A stretch of DNA of 64,000 nt from Monarcha castaneiventris obscurior (GCA_026261815.1 JAMPIT010000848.1:5756501-5820500), one strand, 5' to 3'; numbered from the stretch's first letter, positions 12,607 through 25,499 are shown. Numbers and translations: made by a program. Notes: generated from the sequence alone by a model not told the origin.

Positions 12607-13241
12607 TGACACAGCGGGTGTGAGGAGAGCAGCATCGGGGGGCTCTGCTGTCCCCATGCCCGTGGCAAGCAGCTGCTCAGAGCACTGTGAATGTTCCATT
12701 TAGTCACAGAACAGCGTGCCAGGGGACACATGACACATGCAGTCAGGGACCACCTGCTTGCCTTTTTTTCCCTTTCCCAGAAAATAATGAGGACATTTTC
12801 TTAAAAAGCAGCTAAATGCATTAGAAAGAGAAGCCAAGATGTCTTTGTGCAAAGGTGTCAATGCTTTTATTTTAAGCTTAATGTTGCATTTAGTTTGTTA
12901 TCTGCAAATTATAAAACGTGGGTGGGGATGACTTGGATATCCTGCTGGAGGGATTAGCTCCCCTCTGTGAGCAGGAGGCATTTTCTGTGCAGGGCTGGGT
13001 GGGATGTGCTGCTGGGGCAGCTCTGGGCTCTGGAGCTCTGTTCCACAGCTTCCCCCAGCATGGGGGAATTGGTTGTTCCAGTGTTGGTTGTGGCAATGCC
13101 CCTTTTCTGTCCCAAAGTGAAACAGAGCTCATAGCTGGTGTGAAGCCATGAAAGTATGGGTGGTAAAATGCTGTGCAAGCTCCAGCTCTTGCGTATTTGG
13201 TCCTCAAAGGGGCCAATAAAGATGGGGACAAACTTAGGCAT

Positions 13242-13522
13242 GGCCTGTTGCTATAGGACAAGGGGTGATGGTTTTAAACCAAAAGAGGGTCAATTTAAAC
13301 TGGATATAAGGTTATTTTTGTTTGGTGTTTTGTTTTGTTTTCTTATTTACAATGACATAGAGTGCCCAGAGAAGCTGTGGCTGCCCCTGGATCCCTGGCA
13401 GTGTCCAAGGCCAGGTTGGATGGGGCTTGGAGCAAGCTGGGATAGTGGAAGATGTCCCTGCCCATGGCAGAGGGGTGAAACTGGGTGGGCTTTAAGGTCC
13501 CTTCCAACCCAAACCATTTTTT
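13242..13522 (+). repeat. CR1 LINE 3' end interrupted by a T-rich insertion
   Basis: GGACAAGGGGTGATGG and GTTTTAAACCAAAAGAGGG open the copy. A T/G-rich stretch near 13310-13350 replaces the usual sequence, and the copy then resumes at AGTGCCCAGAGAAGCTG and ends at CCAACCCAAACCATTTT. Confidence 0.9.
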
Positions 13523-15900
13523 CTGGCAAGGATGTGCCCAGAGGATGCAAACCTCCCCGACTGCTTTGCAGGCAGATGTGTGGAGGTGGCTGTGGAGTCT
13601 CCCAGCTCTGCATGAGCAGAGGATACGGATGAGCTCTGCTGGCTTCCCCTGTGGCTCCTGTGGGTACAAGGCTCTGTTTAAACTTAGGAGCTCAGGTGTT
13701 GGGTATTGTTGCAATGGCTTGTGGCCCAGCAGAGTTTTGAGGCTGCAGCTGAAAAAGGTCCTGCTGGGCACTTAGGAAAGGATGGTTCCTAAAAAATATA
13801 GCTGAGGTGGACAAAGAGTGTGGATATGTGCATGTAGAAGGGAGGGAGAAATCGTACTGCTACTAGGGAATTTCTTTCCAGGGCTATTTTTCAGAAGAAC
13901 CCCAGTGCTGTGAGTTCTGCATTACCAGTGTGGGCATGTGGTACCCCAGACCAGAGCAGGGCCCTGCCTTTGTGCTGGGACAGCTGTCTGACACCAGACT
14001 GGTCCTCCCTGTCCTGCTGGCAGGGAAATCCATGTTCTTGCAATCCCTGGGCTTGGTGAGATTGCAGCTGGGCTGTGGCCTCTCCCTCCGCTTTGATGGG
14101 GAGTTTGCACTCTGGGCAATCATCAGATAATCACAAGTACAGGGGTGATGGAGGTGAGAAAGTGTGGTTCGAGCTCAGCTTTAGCTTCAGAAGACCTCTG
14201 AGAACATCGATGCCATCAGCATCCTCCAGCTGGGTCACACAGGGGCTGATGCAGCCACCAGTGGTTTGCACCAGGCTGCTGCCTGTCAGCAGCACTGACC
14301 TTGGCAGAGGCTCTGAAACAAATGGCACTGCTCAGACATCCCTGGGGAGTGGCAAAAAAAATGTGACCGCAGACATCAAAGAGTCAATACCACCTCTGAA
14401 TCCCTGGGCACTGTGGTTGATTAATTTGTGGAGTGGGTTCCTGAAGCATTCTGGGGCACGTGGCTCTGGTTTTACCAAAATCATGAAAGCTGAAAAATTC
14501 ATCAATCCTATTCCTTCCTCCCAGTGACCACACACTTGGCAAAATTCCCACATTTTCCTTCCCCTTTCTCTGTGTATGAGGTGTCCCACCTTCTCACATG
14601 AAGGGCTGCAGGGAGCAGGATGCTGTGGGAGCCCTGGGCACTGCTCTGAGCCATGACAGAGTGGAGCTCCAGCTCTCCAGGCTTGCAGGATGCACCCTGT
14701 TTATTATGTAGTGTTTCTTTTCCTTTTGGAAAACTGTGGGGAAAAAATAGTAGAAGCTGAACTTATCCATTTTCAGGCTCCTTGCCTTGCTCCAGTGGTG
14801 AAAGGGTTAATGGGAGAGGTGGCCACTGGACTGGTAACCACTGTCCTCATGGGTTTTGCTGAGTTCCTAAGCAATGAGCTTCAGAGGTGGAGTAAGAGCC
14901 ATGATTTTGGTGAGTGTCATGGATTGGCAGAGGGAATTTCCCCAGTGCGTGGCCAAGCCACTGCTGAGTGGTGACAGCAGAGGAGGGTCCCTGGAGCCCC
15001 CACAGGGTGCTGGCTTGGATTGGTGTCTCTGCATCTGCCTGGGGGTGAGGGAGCTGTGCAGGGGAGGAAGGGGTTGAGATCAGTGCAGTGTCCAGCAGCA
15101 GTGAGCACCTGGCTGTGCGGGGAGACCTTTCTGCTGCACTGTGCTCTTTCCATACAAAGGATTCCAAAGATCAACCCTGGACCAGGGCAGAGACCCCACT
15201 CCTGTGCCCCTGGCACAGAGGAGGTGCCCAGATCTATCCCCAGGCCTGTGTCCTGTCCTCAGAGCCTTCTCTGATCCTTTGGGGACTCCAGCTCGTGTTC
15301 CCACCTTCGCTGATCCTGAGCACTGAGGAATGTATGAATGGGAAGGAAAGCAGTTCCAGTTTGCCCACATTTGTCACATTCGATATGAGCAGACTTTAAT
15401 AATGAAAAAAAAAAAAAGAAAAGAAAAAAAAGAAAGAAAATCTTCTAGCATGAAGCCCAGGAGATGGGTGGATTTAAGTGCTATTAAGAGATTACTGGTA
15501 ATGCCCAGCTGTGTGTGTTGGTTCAGCTGTGAGGCAGCAGCGGCAGCTCAGCAGCACAGTCTCATTCCTCTTGCAAGTGCAGCCCATCCCTGAGCTGTGG
15601 AACCCCATCTCTTCTTGGCAAAGGCTCTCTGGAGTCCCCATCTCCTGTATCTTTTCCTCTCTGCTTGTGGCATCAGGCTCCATGAGCCCTGCCAGCAGCA
15701 TCCACAGGGAGGGCAGGGAAGGTTTCCCTGGGATCTCCATGCTTTGATCAAGATGCCACTTGCTGTTGGACATGGACCTGCAGCCCCAAAGCTCCTGGTT
15801 TTGAAGGATGAAACAGCTCCGGGCACTGCTCCTCAGGAGGCTGTGGCTGAGGTCAGGGTGAGGGGCCGGAAGGTTTGTGTTCACTGGCTTTAGTTTGAGC
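13523..15900. other. Unique intronic sequence
   Basis: No gene or interspersed repeat was recognised. A purine tract (A with a few G) lies at 15405-15440. Confidence 0.45.
15405..15440. repeat. A-rich purine tract
   Basis: Long A runs separated by single G residues. No SINE or CR1 body precedes it, so it is a simple repeat and not a retrotransposon tail. Confidence 0.8.
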
Positions 15901-15959
15901 CCTTCACATTTCCTGTCACAGCACCTTGATGACAATGATGATGATGATGAGTGCTTCTC

Positions 15960-16560
15960 TCCACCAAGTCACTTCTGGTGGTGAATTAAATCATTGCATT
16001 TCCCCTCCACCATTTCCAGTATTCAGTGCTCTGAGCTAAATTAGAATAGGAACCTTTTCAAACCGTTCCCTTAATAAAAGTATTTAGTTAATAGATGATG
16101 CACAGCTCACACAGCTTGCGAGATTCTGACATGGGGTATCATAATATTATGATATTTAGCAGCAAAACCTACTGCATTATCAACTTACCTCTATAGCATG
16201 GAGGAGGCAACAGCTGAGGCATAAAAACTAATGCTTCAGTGTGACAGAGCTAAAATTGAACTTGGCAATTACCGCGTGCCTGATTCGCAGTATTGTGAAG
16301 TGAAGCTACTATATAAATCAGCTCCAGTAATCACAGGGTTTAAAATTAGTCAGTTACTATTAACTCTGCCAGTGTTAGCATATGCTGAAGAATTATAAAA
16401 GTGAAAGGTATGGAATATCTAAAGTACAGGTTTAAAGTAAACCACTTGAACAAGCTCCCGGTGGGAGGATTTGAAGTTCATGCAGAAGTAAGGTTTTGGA
16501 TACTCTGACAAAGGGTTGTGGAACACATTTAATTGCACATTGCTGTCTAATCTTCTGAAT
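15960..16560. other. AT-rich unique block, candidate conserved non-coding element
   Basis: About 600 bases are free of CR1, LTR or simple repeats, with mixed TTAAT, TAAAAT and TGACA motifs. An 18-bp perfect palindrome lies at 16137-16154. The texture resembles developmental enhancer DNA. The assignment is by composition only. Confidence 0.35.
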
Positions 16561-17900
16561 GCTTAACATCCTTTCGAAAGCACCTTTTCATGTTCCCAAG
16601 ACTTTCACAGTTCACAGAGGGTAGAGTGATGATTGAATTTAATTTTTCCTCCCCTACAGGATTTTTTTTCAGAGCAGCGCAATTCAAATAGTTTGCAGAG
16701 CTCTTCAATGCCAGGCATAGAAAAAAGGAAACAGCAGGATAATGTTTTAAAATCATTATGGGGAAGTGAAAGGCTGCTCTGAGCACAGCCCAGAAATTAG
16801 CAACTGCTATGATTGCTAAATTTTTATTCCATGCAAAATTCATGGAATTTGCTGCTATGAAAAATAAGGGAGTCAAGTTATTTAATAGGATTCTAAATTA
16901 TGTAGGATGCACAAATATTTTATATGGGGCAGGGAGCTGTGTGTGTTTCTGCAGGAGAGCGGGAGCTGGGAGCAGCTCTGCTGGGGTCAGGTGGCTGCTG
17001 CCCTGTCCAGTCCTGTTCCCTCATTCCTCCGCTTCATATCAACCTTTTCAGCTCCATTTTTGAATTAACACTGTTTTGGTCTCAGTGACACCTGACTGTG
17101 ATGATTGTGCTTGGGTTTGTGACCTCTGGAAGCTTTCTAGGAAGGGTGAGGACAGGCAGGTGCCTTGCAGCAGGGTCTGTGCCCCTTGCTCTGGGCTTGC
17201 TCTGTCAGGGGAGGTGTCACCTCGTGGTTCCTCTTCTGATCACAGGGACCTCGTGCTTGTGGCTTTTGTTGTCGGGGCTGTGCTGGCCCGAGGTGATTCT
17301 GAATGAGTTGCATGCAGTGTCAGAGTGATGGAGGGGATGGCACAGTCCCCTTGGCTCTGTCAGCCTGCCCTGGGCTGCTCCTGAAGGATGCTCTGGCACT
17401 TGGTCTCATTTCAAATGCCTCCATCCCTGGTTCCTCCCTCTTGCATCCCCTCCAGGGCAGGTGGGTTGCAGACTGATGGGGTTTACACCAGAAAATCTGG
17501 ATGGTTTTCCTGCCAGTGGATCTAACCCCACGTTTCTGTACCTTCCTCACAGCTCAGGTTGAGCCCACAGCATCCCCAGCACTCCACCCTGGCTTTGCTC
17601 TCTCCATGTCTGACCTTCAGATTCTCACATAAGTCATGATGACTTTTGTGGGTTTTCTTCCCCTGCTTGCCTCCTGTCCATCATGTTTTGTTCAGTCACA
17701 GCCACGTCTGGTTTTCCAGGAGAGGCACCTTGTGTCTTGTTTCTGACTCCAGCGAAGTGGAAACGTTGCAGCAAATCCGTGCCTTAGTCTTTCTTTACTT
17801 TTAGTCCCCCCATGTGTCCTAATTATTTAGTGCAACTTGTTCAGCCAGTGGTTTTGAAGATGCTCCTGCTCTGGCAGGGATAAGGATCAGATGAGACTGG

Positions 17901-17955
17901 TTTTTCTCTCTTTCTCTTTTTTTTTTTTTTTTCCCCTCTTTCTCTCTTGTTTTTT
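17901..17955. repeat. Pyrimidine tract
   Basis: TTTTTCTCTCTTTCTC leads into a run of sixteen or so T residues, then CCCCTCTTTCTCTC. It would make a strong splice-acceptor tract before AATAG at 17958-17962, but no supported exon follows. Confidence 0.8.
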
Positions 17956-18065
17956 AAAATAGAGAAACCAGAGGAGTGGCAGCAGCTGGACCATGCCCTA
18001 CTCCTGGCAAAGAGCATGCAGAGGATGGTTTGTTAATCAAAGTGCAGCCTGATCAGATGGAATTA

Positions 18066-18630
18066 CAGAGTCACAGAATGGTTTGTGTTGAAAAGGACCT
18101 TAAGAGTCATCTCGTTCCCCCCCTGCCATGGGCAGGGGCACCTTCCACTAGCCCAGGTTGTCCCTGCCTGGCCAGCCTGGCCTTGGACACTTCCAGGGAT
18201 CCAGGGGCAGCCACAGCTTCTCTGGACACCCTGTGCCAGGGCCTGCCCACCCTCACAGGGAGGAATTTCTTCCTAATATTCCACCTATCTCCACCCTCTG
18301 GCAGTGGGGAGCCATTCCCCCTTTCCCTGTCATTCCATGCCTTTATCTAAAGTTCCTCTCCAGCTCTCCTGGAACCATTTTAGGCCCTGGAAGGGGCTTT
18401 GAGATCTCCCTGGATCCTTCTCTTCTCCAAGTGAACACTCCCAGCCTGACTCCAGAGGGGCAGAGGGGCTCCAGCCCTTGGAGCATCTCCATGGCCTCCT
18501 CTGGACTCATTCCAGCAGCTCCACATCCTTCTTACATTGGGACTTTACTGGTGGATGCAGCACTCAAGGTGGGGTCTCATGAGAGAGGAGAAAAGGGGCA
18601 GAATCCCCTCCCTGTCCCTGCTGTGGGATG
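18066..18630 (-). repeat. CR1 LINE 3' end, longest copy of the abundant type
   Basis: Read on the + strand it starts with AGAGTCACAGAATGG and passes through CTGCCATGGGCAGGGG, CTTCTCTTCTCCAAGTGAAC, and GGTGGGGTCTCATGAGAG. That is the antisense CR1 tail extending about 560 bp toward the element's 5' side. It is the longest of the many copies here, and still contains no ORF2 domain. Confidence 0.92.
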
Positions 18631-20019
18631 AGCCCAGAGGGTGCAGAAGTGAACACTGAGTGTCTGGGGGCTGCTCTGCACGTGACACCAAGCTTGTCCC
18701 TGTGCTTTGGGATAAAGACTGACGCCTGTGAAGGTCACTGTGCACTGATGAGCATGTTTGCCATCACACTGGGGACTTTGCATTTTGGAAATAGGCTCTG
18801 TTATTGGCCTCATCCTCAGGAAGGCGTTACTTTATCAGTCAGAGTTAAACCTTGCTGCGTTCCATTAGAGGGTTTTGAAATATATAATTTTCAATCGACT
18901 GGTGCAGGGTAAATTGCCCCCATTCTCTCTGCCAATAACTTTAAGATTCATGAAGAATTTATCAGTACATTTAACACTTCCACTGAAACTCTATTTCGGA
19001 GGTTATGGAAATGAGCTACAAATGAAAGTCACAATTCAGAAAGCAGGAAACATGCCTGTGAGTGAGGAAAAGGCTGTCACTGGCATTGTGAAGAAAGAGA
19101 GGTATAAATAGGGCACTGGGTTAGAAAGCAGGAAATCTGCGTGCTGTGGGTTCTACTTGGAATTTCTTCTGGTGACCCCAGATAAGATTGTTAACCCTTG
19201 TCTCTGCAGGCAGTGGTACGTGCTCACTCTGGGCTGAGCTTCTGGCTTTTGGGATGGTCTGCATGAGCTGACTGTTTGAAAGGGGAGCCACTCCATCAAT
19301 CATGGGCGTGTGGTTTTCGTGCTTAGGAAGGATCACATCACCAAAGAGACTGGATTTCTCAGTATTTCCTGTGGGGTAATATTTAGTCCTGTCCCACACT
19401 GCACAGCCTGGGGACAGCGAGCTCACAGGGAAGGGTCTGTCCTGGCAGCAGCCAGGGGAGGGTGGGTGTCACAGACAGGAGGGCAATTCCTGCTGCACAT
19501 CAGCTTGGTGCAGTCGATGACCACAACTTCATGTTCGGTTTTATTTTGACAGAGAAGATGAAATAAACACTGTAAACCAAGAGGGACTTTCTTATCTCCT
19601 CGATGGGCCCAAGAAGAGGCTCCCATGTGAGCCATGGGTGTCCCTGTGTGTCAGTCCTTGCCTGCAGCCTCCTCAGAACAGAGCAGAAATGGCTCCAGTT
19701 ACAAGGCTGTGTCCTGGGACATGTAAAATTCTGGTTTCTGAGGTTTCTGCCCAAAAGATTCTGTGGTGTTTCAGCCTCCTACCAGCACTGCTGAGTGTGT
19801 AGTGTATCAACAGAACACGATCTGGTGTTTGTCACATCCCTCAATATAACTTTGTTCAGGTGCTTGGGGCTTCATCCAGCACACAGCAGACATGCCAATA
19901 GTCTGGGGGCAGCCACCAAGGTGGATAGCTGGGATGGGAAAGGCAAAGAGGCAGGAGGGGTTATTGCCACTAAATAAGGCACCGTGCAGGATCCCACTGC
20001 AGTGAGGTGCAGGGATGCA
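18631..20019. other. Unique intronic sequence
   Basis: Sequence between two minus-strand CR1 copies. No gene, LTR or tandem repeat was recognised. Confidence 0.4.
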
Positions 20020-20470
20020 TCATAGAATCACAGAATGGTTTGGCTTGGAAGGGGCCTTTAAAGGCCACCAGGTCCAACCCCCCTGCCATGGGCACCTTCC
20101 TCTAGACCAAGCTGCTTGGAGCTCCATCCAATCTGGCCTTGAACACTTGGGGTTCAAGGCTTGGGGCATCTTCGTTCTCTCTAGGCAACCTGTGCCAGTG
20201 CTTTACCACCCTCATAGCAAAAAACTTTTCTAGTATCTTATCTAAATTCCCTCTGGCACTGGGAAGCCATTCCCCCATGTCCTGTCCCTCCATCCCTTGT
20301 CACCAGTCCCTCTCCATCTCTCCTGGAGCCCCTTTAGGCCCTGGAAGGGGCTCTGAGCTCTCCCTGGAGCCTTCTCTTCTCCAGGTGAACACCCCCAGCT
20401 CTCCCAGCCTGGCTCTGGAGCAGAGGGGCTCCAGCCTTGGGGCATCTTTGTGTCCCCCTCAGGGGAGATG
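20020..20470 (-). repeat. CR1 LINE 3' end
   Basis: TCATAGAATCACAGAATGG at the left edge is the antisense form of the CR1 terminal octamer repeat. The copy continues through CTTCTCTTCTCCAGGTGAAC to the GGAGCAGAGGGGCTCCAG region. It is one of the best preserved 3' termini in the window. Confidence 0.93.
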
Positions 20471-20529
20471 TGGCTGTAGGAGCAGCCATCCCACCGTGGT
20501 GTTTAGTGCCTTCAGTCCACACTGAGACA

Positions 20530-23400
20530 AAACTAATCCTGTGAGAAGGAGCCTGGCCTCTCTGACAGCTCTGCTTTCAGCTCCTGGGCTGGCAGCTCCA
20601 GAGCCTGTGTAGGTCAAGGGGTCGTGCAGGCCATTAATAAAATGACAAGTGCCTATGATAGTTCTGCTTGTTACCGGTTGTAAATTTGGCCTAGGGAGTT
20701 ATTTCAGGCTTGTGCAGCCTAAAATTTTCTCACAGCCTGAAATCACATCTCCAACAGAAATAATAACTTCCAATTGCTCCCATCCCTGCGTGCTCTGTAA
20801 TAAACAAATGGTGCTTCCCTGGAGGTGTCACCCCAGGAGCACTGGCATCAAGGAGTGCTTGTCTCATGGATGAAATTCAGGAGTCAGGATGTTTCCCATG
20901 CAGCTCCTGACTCTGGAGAAGTTGGTAGCAGTGGATATATTTTGGTCTTGGCTCTGTTCTCCAAAGGTTAAAACAAAAAGAAAAGGTGATGATTGCTTTG
21001 TACCTGGGCAGGGGGGCCTGATCAGCTCTTGCAAGCTGAATCTGAATCCTTCAGAGGGAAACATGAAGGATTCCCTGTGCTTCTTATTCTTTGAGGTCCC
21101 TTGTCCCCATGCACCATCTCGCTGTGAATCCCACTGCTTTCACAGGGACATTCCTGCTGCCAAACCTGTGAGCTGGTGACTCCATGCAGGGAATCACTTT
21201 CCTGTCTTTGACTACAATGAAACCCCCAAAACTGAGCATACTTGGAAAAGGATTTGCACTGCCTGCATGGCCCTTTGCACAAGCTGTAGCTGAAACTGGT
21301 GGGGACAGAGCAGTCACACCCCTGTGTAAGCAAAAGCAGAATTTGTCCTGTCCCTGGAGCACACAAACATTTGCTCTGTGGGCTCTGCTCCTCTCTGTGC
21401 ACAGGTTGTTTTGTTTCCTGTGGTGTCTGTGCTGCTGTTGAGGCAGTTCCACGAACCTCCTGTTTCTCCCAGGGCTTGTTTTCGTGGCAGGTGTTTGCTG
21501 TGATAAAATATTGATGGGGAGGAGGAAGGAAGGCTCTGTGCTCTGGCTGGCCCTACCTCACGTTGTTTTTCAGGTGGGAGGTACCAAAAGGGTCACATGG
21601 TGATTTTAAAATCAACCAAGGTCAAGATGGAGAGTCTGGAGAATCTGTGGAATTGGAATATAGCTGGATTTTGGTGCAGCTCAGGATAACTCTGTTAAAC
21701 ACCTGCTTTTGCCCAAAGTTGGGGCTGGATGCTGGCAGGTCTGCTTGGCCATGGGTAGAGGGGCAGGGTGGCAGATGCAGCGAGGTGTCCTGGGATGATT
21801 TGGGGAGCTCAGCAGCGTGTGCCAACCTGTGCCACTGCACTGGATGTCCCAGCAGCTGAGGTCACCATGTGGTCTTCAAATGCCCCAAAATGCAGCGTGT
21901 TCCAGCTCTTGTTGTCTTTGTTGACGTCATCAAACTGTTAGAAAAACTGAAAAGGCATCCTAAAAACCAACGGGCTCTGAGGAGCAGAGCAGCTCCTGAG
22001 CTGTGGCCTGCCTGGATCCTTCCAGGAGGAGACTCCAGGGTGATGCCAGCCCATGGCATGTGGTGGGCACGGGCTGAGCACACGCACCCAGCACACCCCC
22101 TGGGTGCCTGCCTGTGGCAGAGGGGCTGGCACAGGTGGCTGCTGTTGGAGCATCCCCTGTGTGGCAGCTGGGCTGAGGGAATGAGCTGCTTTGCACCCCT
22201 GTAGGACCCGCTCCTGGTGGTGAAGGGAGACTCGTGGGGCTGGGACAAGGAGCTGCATTCATTTCCTTTCAGACTCATTACTTTGCTGCTTTTGGGCTCT
22301 TGCCCAACGCTCTCCTGCCTTTTCTTCCTGCCTGCTCTTCCTGCCAGCTCTGATTTTCTGCCCCAGCAGGCTGAGGCTTCCCCAGCTGTAACTAAAGGTG
22401 GAGCACAGTGTGTGTGAAGTGATTTGGTACTGGACAGAGATGCTGAGTATTTAATAACCAACCTGTAACCTGCAGGCAGGAGAGTTTCTCCCCTCCATTG
22501 TAGGTGGCAGGTTGGGCAGGTAGGACCTTGCTCCATCACATTTCTGTTTCTTTCTGTAAATAATGTGTTGGATGAGCCTTCTCCCTTCCCAAGAAAGAGC
22601 AAACCCTGAAGCCTCTGGAGCTGTTTTGTGGAGTATTGAGAAACATCGATGTGAACATGGTGAAATCAGGAATGAAGGGAAGAAAACCAGATGAGACAAG
22701 TGTGAGGGTGGAGAGTTTCCTCTGGCAGTGGAGATGGGACCTCGCTGCAGCAAATGCAAGATTGAATGGGGTTTTGAGGAGCTGTGGAAAAGTTGCACAC
22801 AGCAGGGCAACCTCCAGTGAGACCAGTAAAGCTCACTGGGTGCCTGTTCCCTGCCCACACACTGCAGGGCTCAGCTTGGCCTTTGGTATTTCACTTTTAA
22901 TGCAGATCTGAAAATAAACCCTGCTTTTGTTTTAATTGAAACAAAAACAGGAGGTGAGTGCACAAGCTTTTAGCAGCTGTGGTTTTTGTTTCTAGCTACT
23001 TATAACTACCTGATGAACTGTTTCTGTTGGCTTTCTTTTACTTTCTTTTCTATTATTTTTTCTTTTTCTGTTTTCCCTGCGTGAAGAAAGGCTAAATTTT
23101 TTTTCTGGCCAGTTTGTAACACTGCTGTTCCCAGCTTTTGCCATTAGCAGCTGTGTTCATCCTGGGTGTAAGGGAGCGTGTCCCAAATCCACGTGCCAGG
23201 TCTGAATGTGACCTCCAGGCAGGGTGTGAGGTGACTCTAAAAGCCTTTCTGCAGCAGTGCAGGTGGAACACACCGTGGATTTGCTGCTGGCACTGACTGA
23301 TGGCAACAACATGAGCTGCAGGGTGAGGGCTGCAGTGCCCAGTCAGCTGCACTGGAATTTCCAAGTGCCACTGGCAGTCAAGGACCTCCATATGGGCATG
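20530..23400. other. Unique intronic sequence
   Basis: No recognised repeat or gene. A 246-codon minus-strand frame (21862-22602) overlaps other long frames, has no similarity to a known domain and shows no splice context. Confidence 0.4.
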
Positions 23401-23418
23401 AGATACTGTCCACTCCTC

Positions 23419-23973
23419 TGTGTCCAGGTTTTGGCTGGGATAGAGTTAATTTTCTTCTTAGTAGCACAAAACAGAGCTGTGTTTTGGGTTTGGTGTGCCT
23501 GTGATGTTGATAACACACTGATGTTGTAGTTGTTGCTAAGCAGTGTTACCCTAAATCAAGGACTTTGCAGTTTCCTGGTCTCTGCCAGCCAGCAGGAGGG
23601 AGAATGGCCAGGACAAGTGACCCAAACTGGCCAGGGGGATATTCCACACCACAGACCATCATGCCCAGTACAGAAACTGGGAGGAAGTTGTCCAAGAGGG
23701 ACCAGTTGCTGCTGGGCACTGGTCAGCAGGTGACAAATGACTGTCCTGTCACTTGTCTTTCTTGGGTTCCATTCCTTTCTCTCCCTCTCTCCTGTTCATT
23801 ACAATTACTATTATTAGTACTATTAAATTTTGCTTTATTTCAGTTATTAAACTGTTCTTACCTCAACCCATGAGTTTTACTTCTTTCTGCTCCTCCTCCC
23901 CATCCCACTGGGAAGGGGCAGTGAGGTGGCAGCTGCCTGGTGCTGAGTTGTTCTCTGGGGTTAAATCACCACA
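23419..23973 (+). mobile_element. Solo endogenous retroviral LTR, + strand
   Basis: The segment starts TGTGTCCAGGTTTTGGCTGG, continues GATAGAGTTAATTTTCTTC and GATAACACACTGATGTTG, and ends GGGGTTAAATCACCACA. I recognise this order from a common avian (songbird-type) LTR family. Ends begin TG and finish CA as expected, and a T-rich ATTAAA-containing region lies near 23800-23860. No gag, pol or env sequence is attached on either side, so it is a solo LTR left by recombination. No clear target-site duplication was found, which suggests age or slightly misplaced ends. Confidence 0.8.
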
Positions 23974-23999
23974 TACCAGCCACAGCTAAATATCTGCTG

Positions 24000-24840
24000 A
24001 GAGTTAAATAAATGTTCACTCACTCTTAGTACTAAGGAGAGACAGACCTGTGCTCAACTCAAAGGGACAACCAGCAACTGATCCATGGCACTGGGGTGTA
24101 TTTTTGGTCATTACAGTGAACACTTCTGCTTCATACTTTTTTTTTCCCCCCATTTCTATGTTCCTTTGGACTTGCTGTCCCTGTTCCTTGTCACTCGTGG
24201 CCTGTGCTGCCCAGGGACTGCTAAAACCCAGCAAGGGCTTGTCAGAGCTGATCCCCACAGTTGATTCAGCCCTTTGCAGTTCTAGGCAATATGTGGGTTT
24301 AATTTGTCATTATCCAGACACCTTCTTATATGGGGAATTGGGGTGTTTTTTTTAAGCTTTCCCAAAACAGTGGTTCTTTCCAAAGAAAAGGTGTTGAACT
24401 GATTGTCCTGCCCAGCTGCAGCAAATCCTACAGTGCAGGATTCTGTGAAACTAGACTGCTGTGACTGCTTGACTAAGTTGGCGTGTGGGTATTGAGAGTA
24501 AATGCTGGAGTAGGGAGGAAGATGAAAGTCAAGATCTGCTCTAGTTGGAAAATGGGAGATACTTGCTGTCTTCAATATTCTACTCTTAAATGATGGTAAC
24601 AAGATGATGCACTTTACTGCAAGCAAAGGAAATGCAACAAATGTTTACCTGGTTGCAAACTTAGATCTTGTTGAGAAAGAGGATTTGCAGCTTTTGGGGA
24701 GTGATATTCCAGCTGGAGTTGTCCTGGTTTTTGGTTCTCTCTTCCTTGCACAGTCTTAAAGTCACAATACCCAGCTACCAGTTTAATAAACCATGGATTA
24801 AAAATGCCTCAGTCCTGTCTAAACCTTTGAATCTGGTAAT
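24000..24840. other. Unique intronic sequence
   Basis: Stretch between the solo LTR and a CR1 copy. Nothing was recognised. Confidence 0.4.
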
Positions 24841-24844
24841 CAGA

Positions 24845-25080
24845 GATTACAAGAATGGCTTGGGCTGGAAGGAGCCTTGAAGAGCATCTGGTTCCAACGC
24901 CTGCCATGGGCAGGGACACCTTCTACTAGCCCAGCTTATTACAAGCCCCATCCAGCCTGGCCTTGGACACTGCCACAGCCACAGCTTCTCTGGGCACCCT
25001 GTGCCAGGGCCTCCCACCCTCACAGGGAAGGATTTCCTCCTGATATTTAATCTAAATCTCTTCCCTTTCATTTTAAAACC
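24845..25080 (-). repeat. CR1 LINE 3' end
   Basis: AAGAATGGCTTGGGCTGG, CTGCCATGGGCAGGGACACC and CCTGATATTTAATCTAAATC appear in antisense order. The copy is cut at ATTTTAAAACC. Confidence 0.9.
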
Positions 25081-25435
25081 ATAATGCCAGCCACTGATGG
25101 AGCACAGACTCACAGCTTAATATTTCCAGCACTTGGTTGTGGTTTCTTCATTGTTCTGCTGGGGACATGCTCAGTGTTGATCATAATTCGTGGCTGGCAT
25201 CGAAATAGGCTCAGGGAGGAGCTGCTGTCGCCTCAGTGGTGGTGGGCAGAGCCAGGGAGCTCACCTCTGCAGGTTGGCATGTGCCCACAGCATGGAGAGC
25301 TCTCTGTGCTGCCCTGTGCCCTGGGCCAGGTCAGCCCTGGGGCAGTGTGTTGTGCTGACTCTCTCTGCTCTCACCCAAAGAGATGCCAGCCCCTGCCGTC
25401 ATTGGCATCTCCTTACAAAGAAACGCAGCCCACGT

Positions 25436-25497
25436 CTTATCAGATAAGCAGGAGAACATTTCTGATAAAGATACCGAGACAAAGTCCTCTAGATAAG
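25436..25497. promoter_or_regulatory. Cluster of GATA-factor motifs
   Basis: CTTATCAGATAAG at 25436-25448 holds two divergent GATA sites. TGATAA follows at 25463-25468, a further GATA core at 25470-25473 and AGATAAG at 25491-25497. Four full WGATAR motifs in 62 bases of unique intronic DNA suggest a GATA-bound enhancer. Function is inferred. Confidence 0.45.
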
Positions 25498-25499
25498 AT

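Noticed and set aside
17956..18036. Possible exon after the strong pyrimidine tract, a 24-codon frame with a helical look (PEEWQQLDHALLLAKSM)
   Set aside because: It ends in a stop soon after, there is no good splice donor, and it resembles no TOX-family or other known sequence. The acceptor-like tract is better read as a simple repeat.
21862..22602. Minus-strand frame of 246 codons
   Set aside because: No recognisable domain, no splice sites, and overlapping long frames on the other strand. Explained by high GC content.
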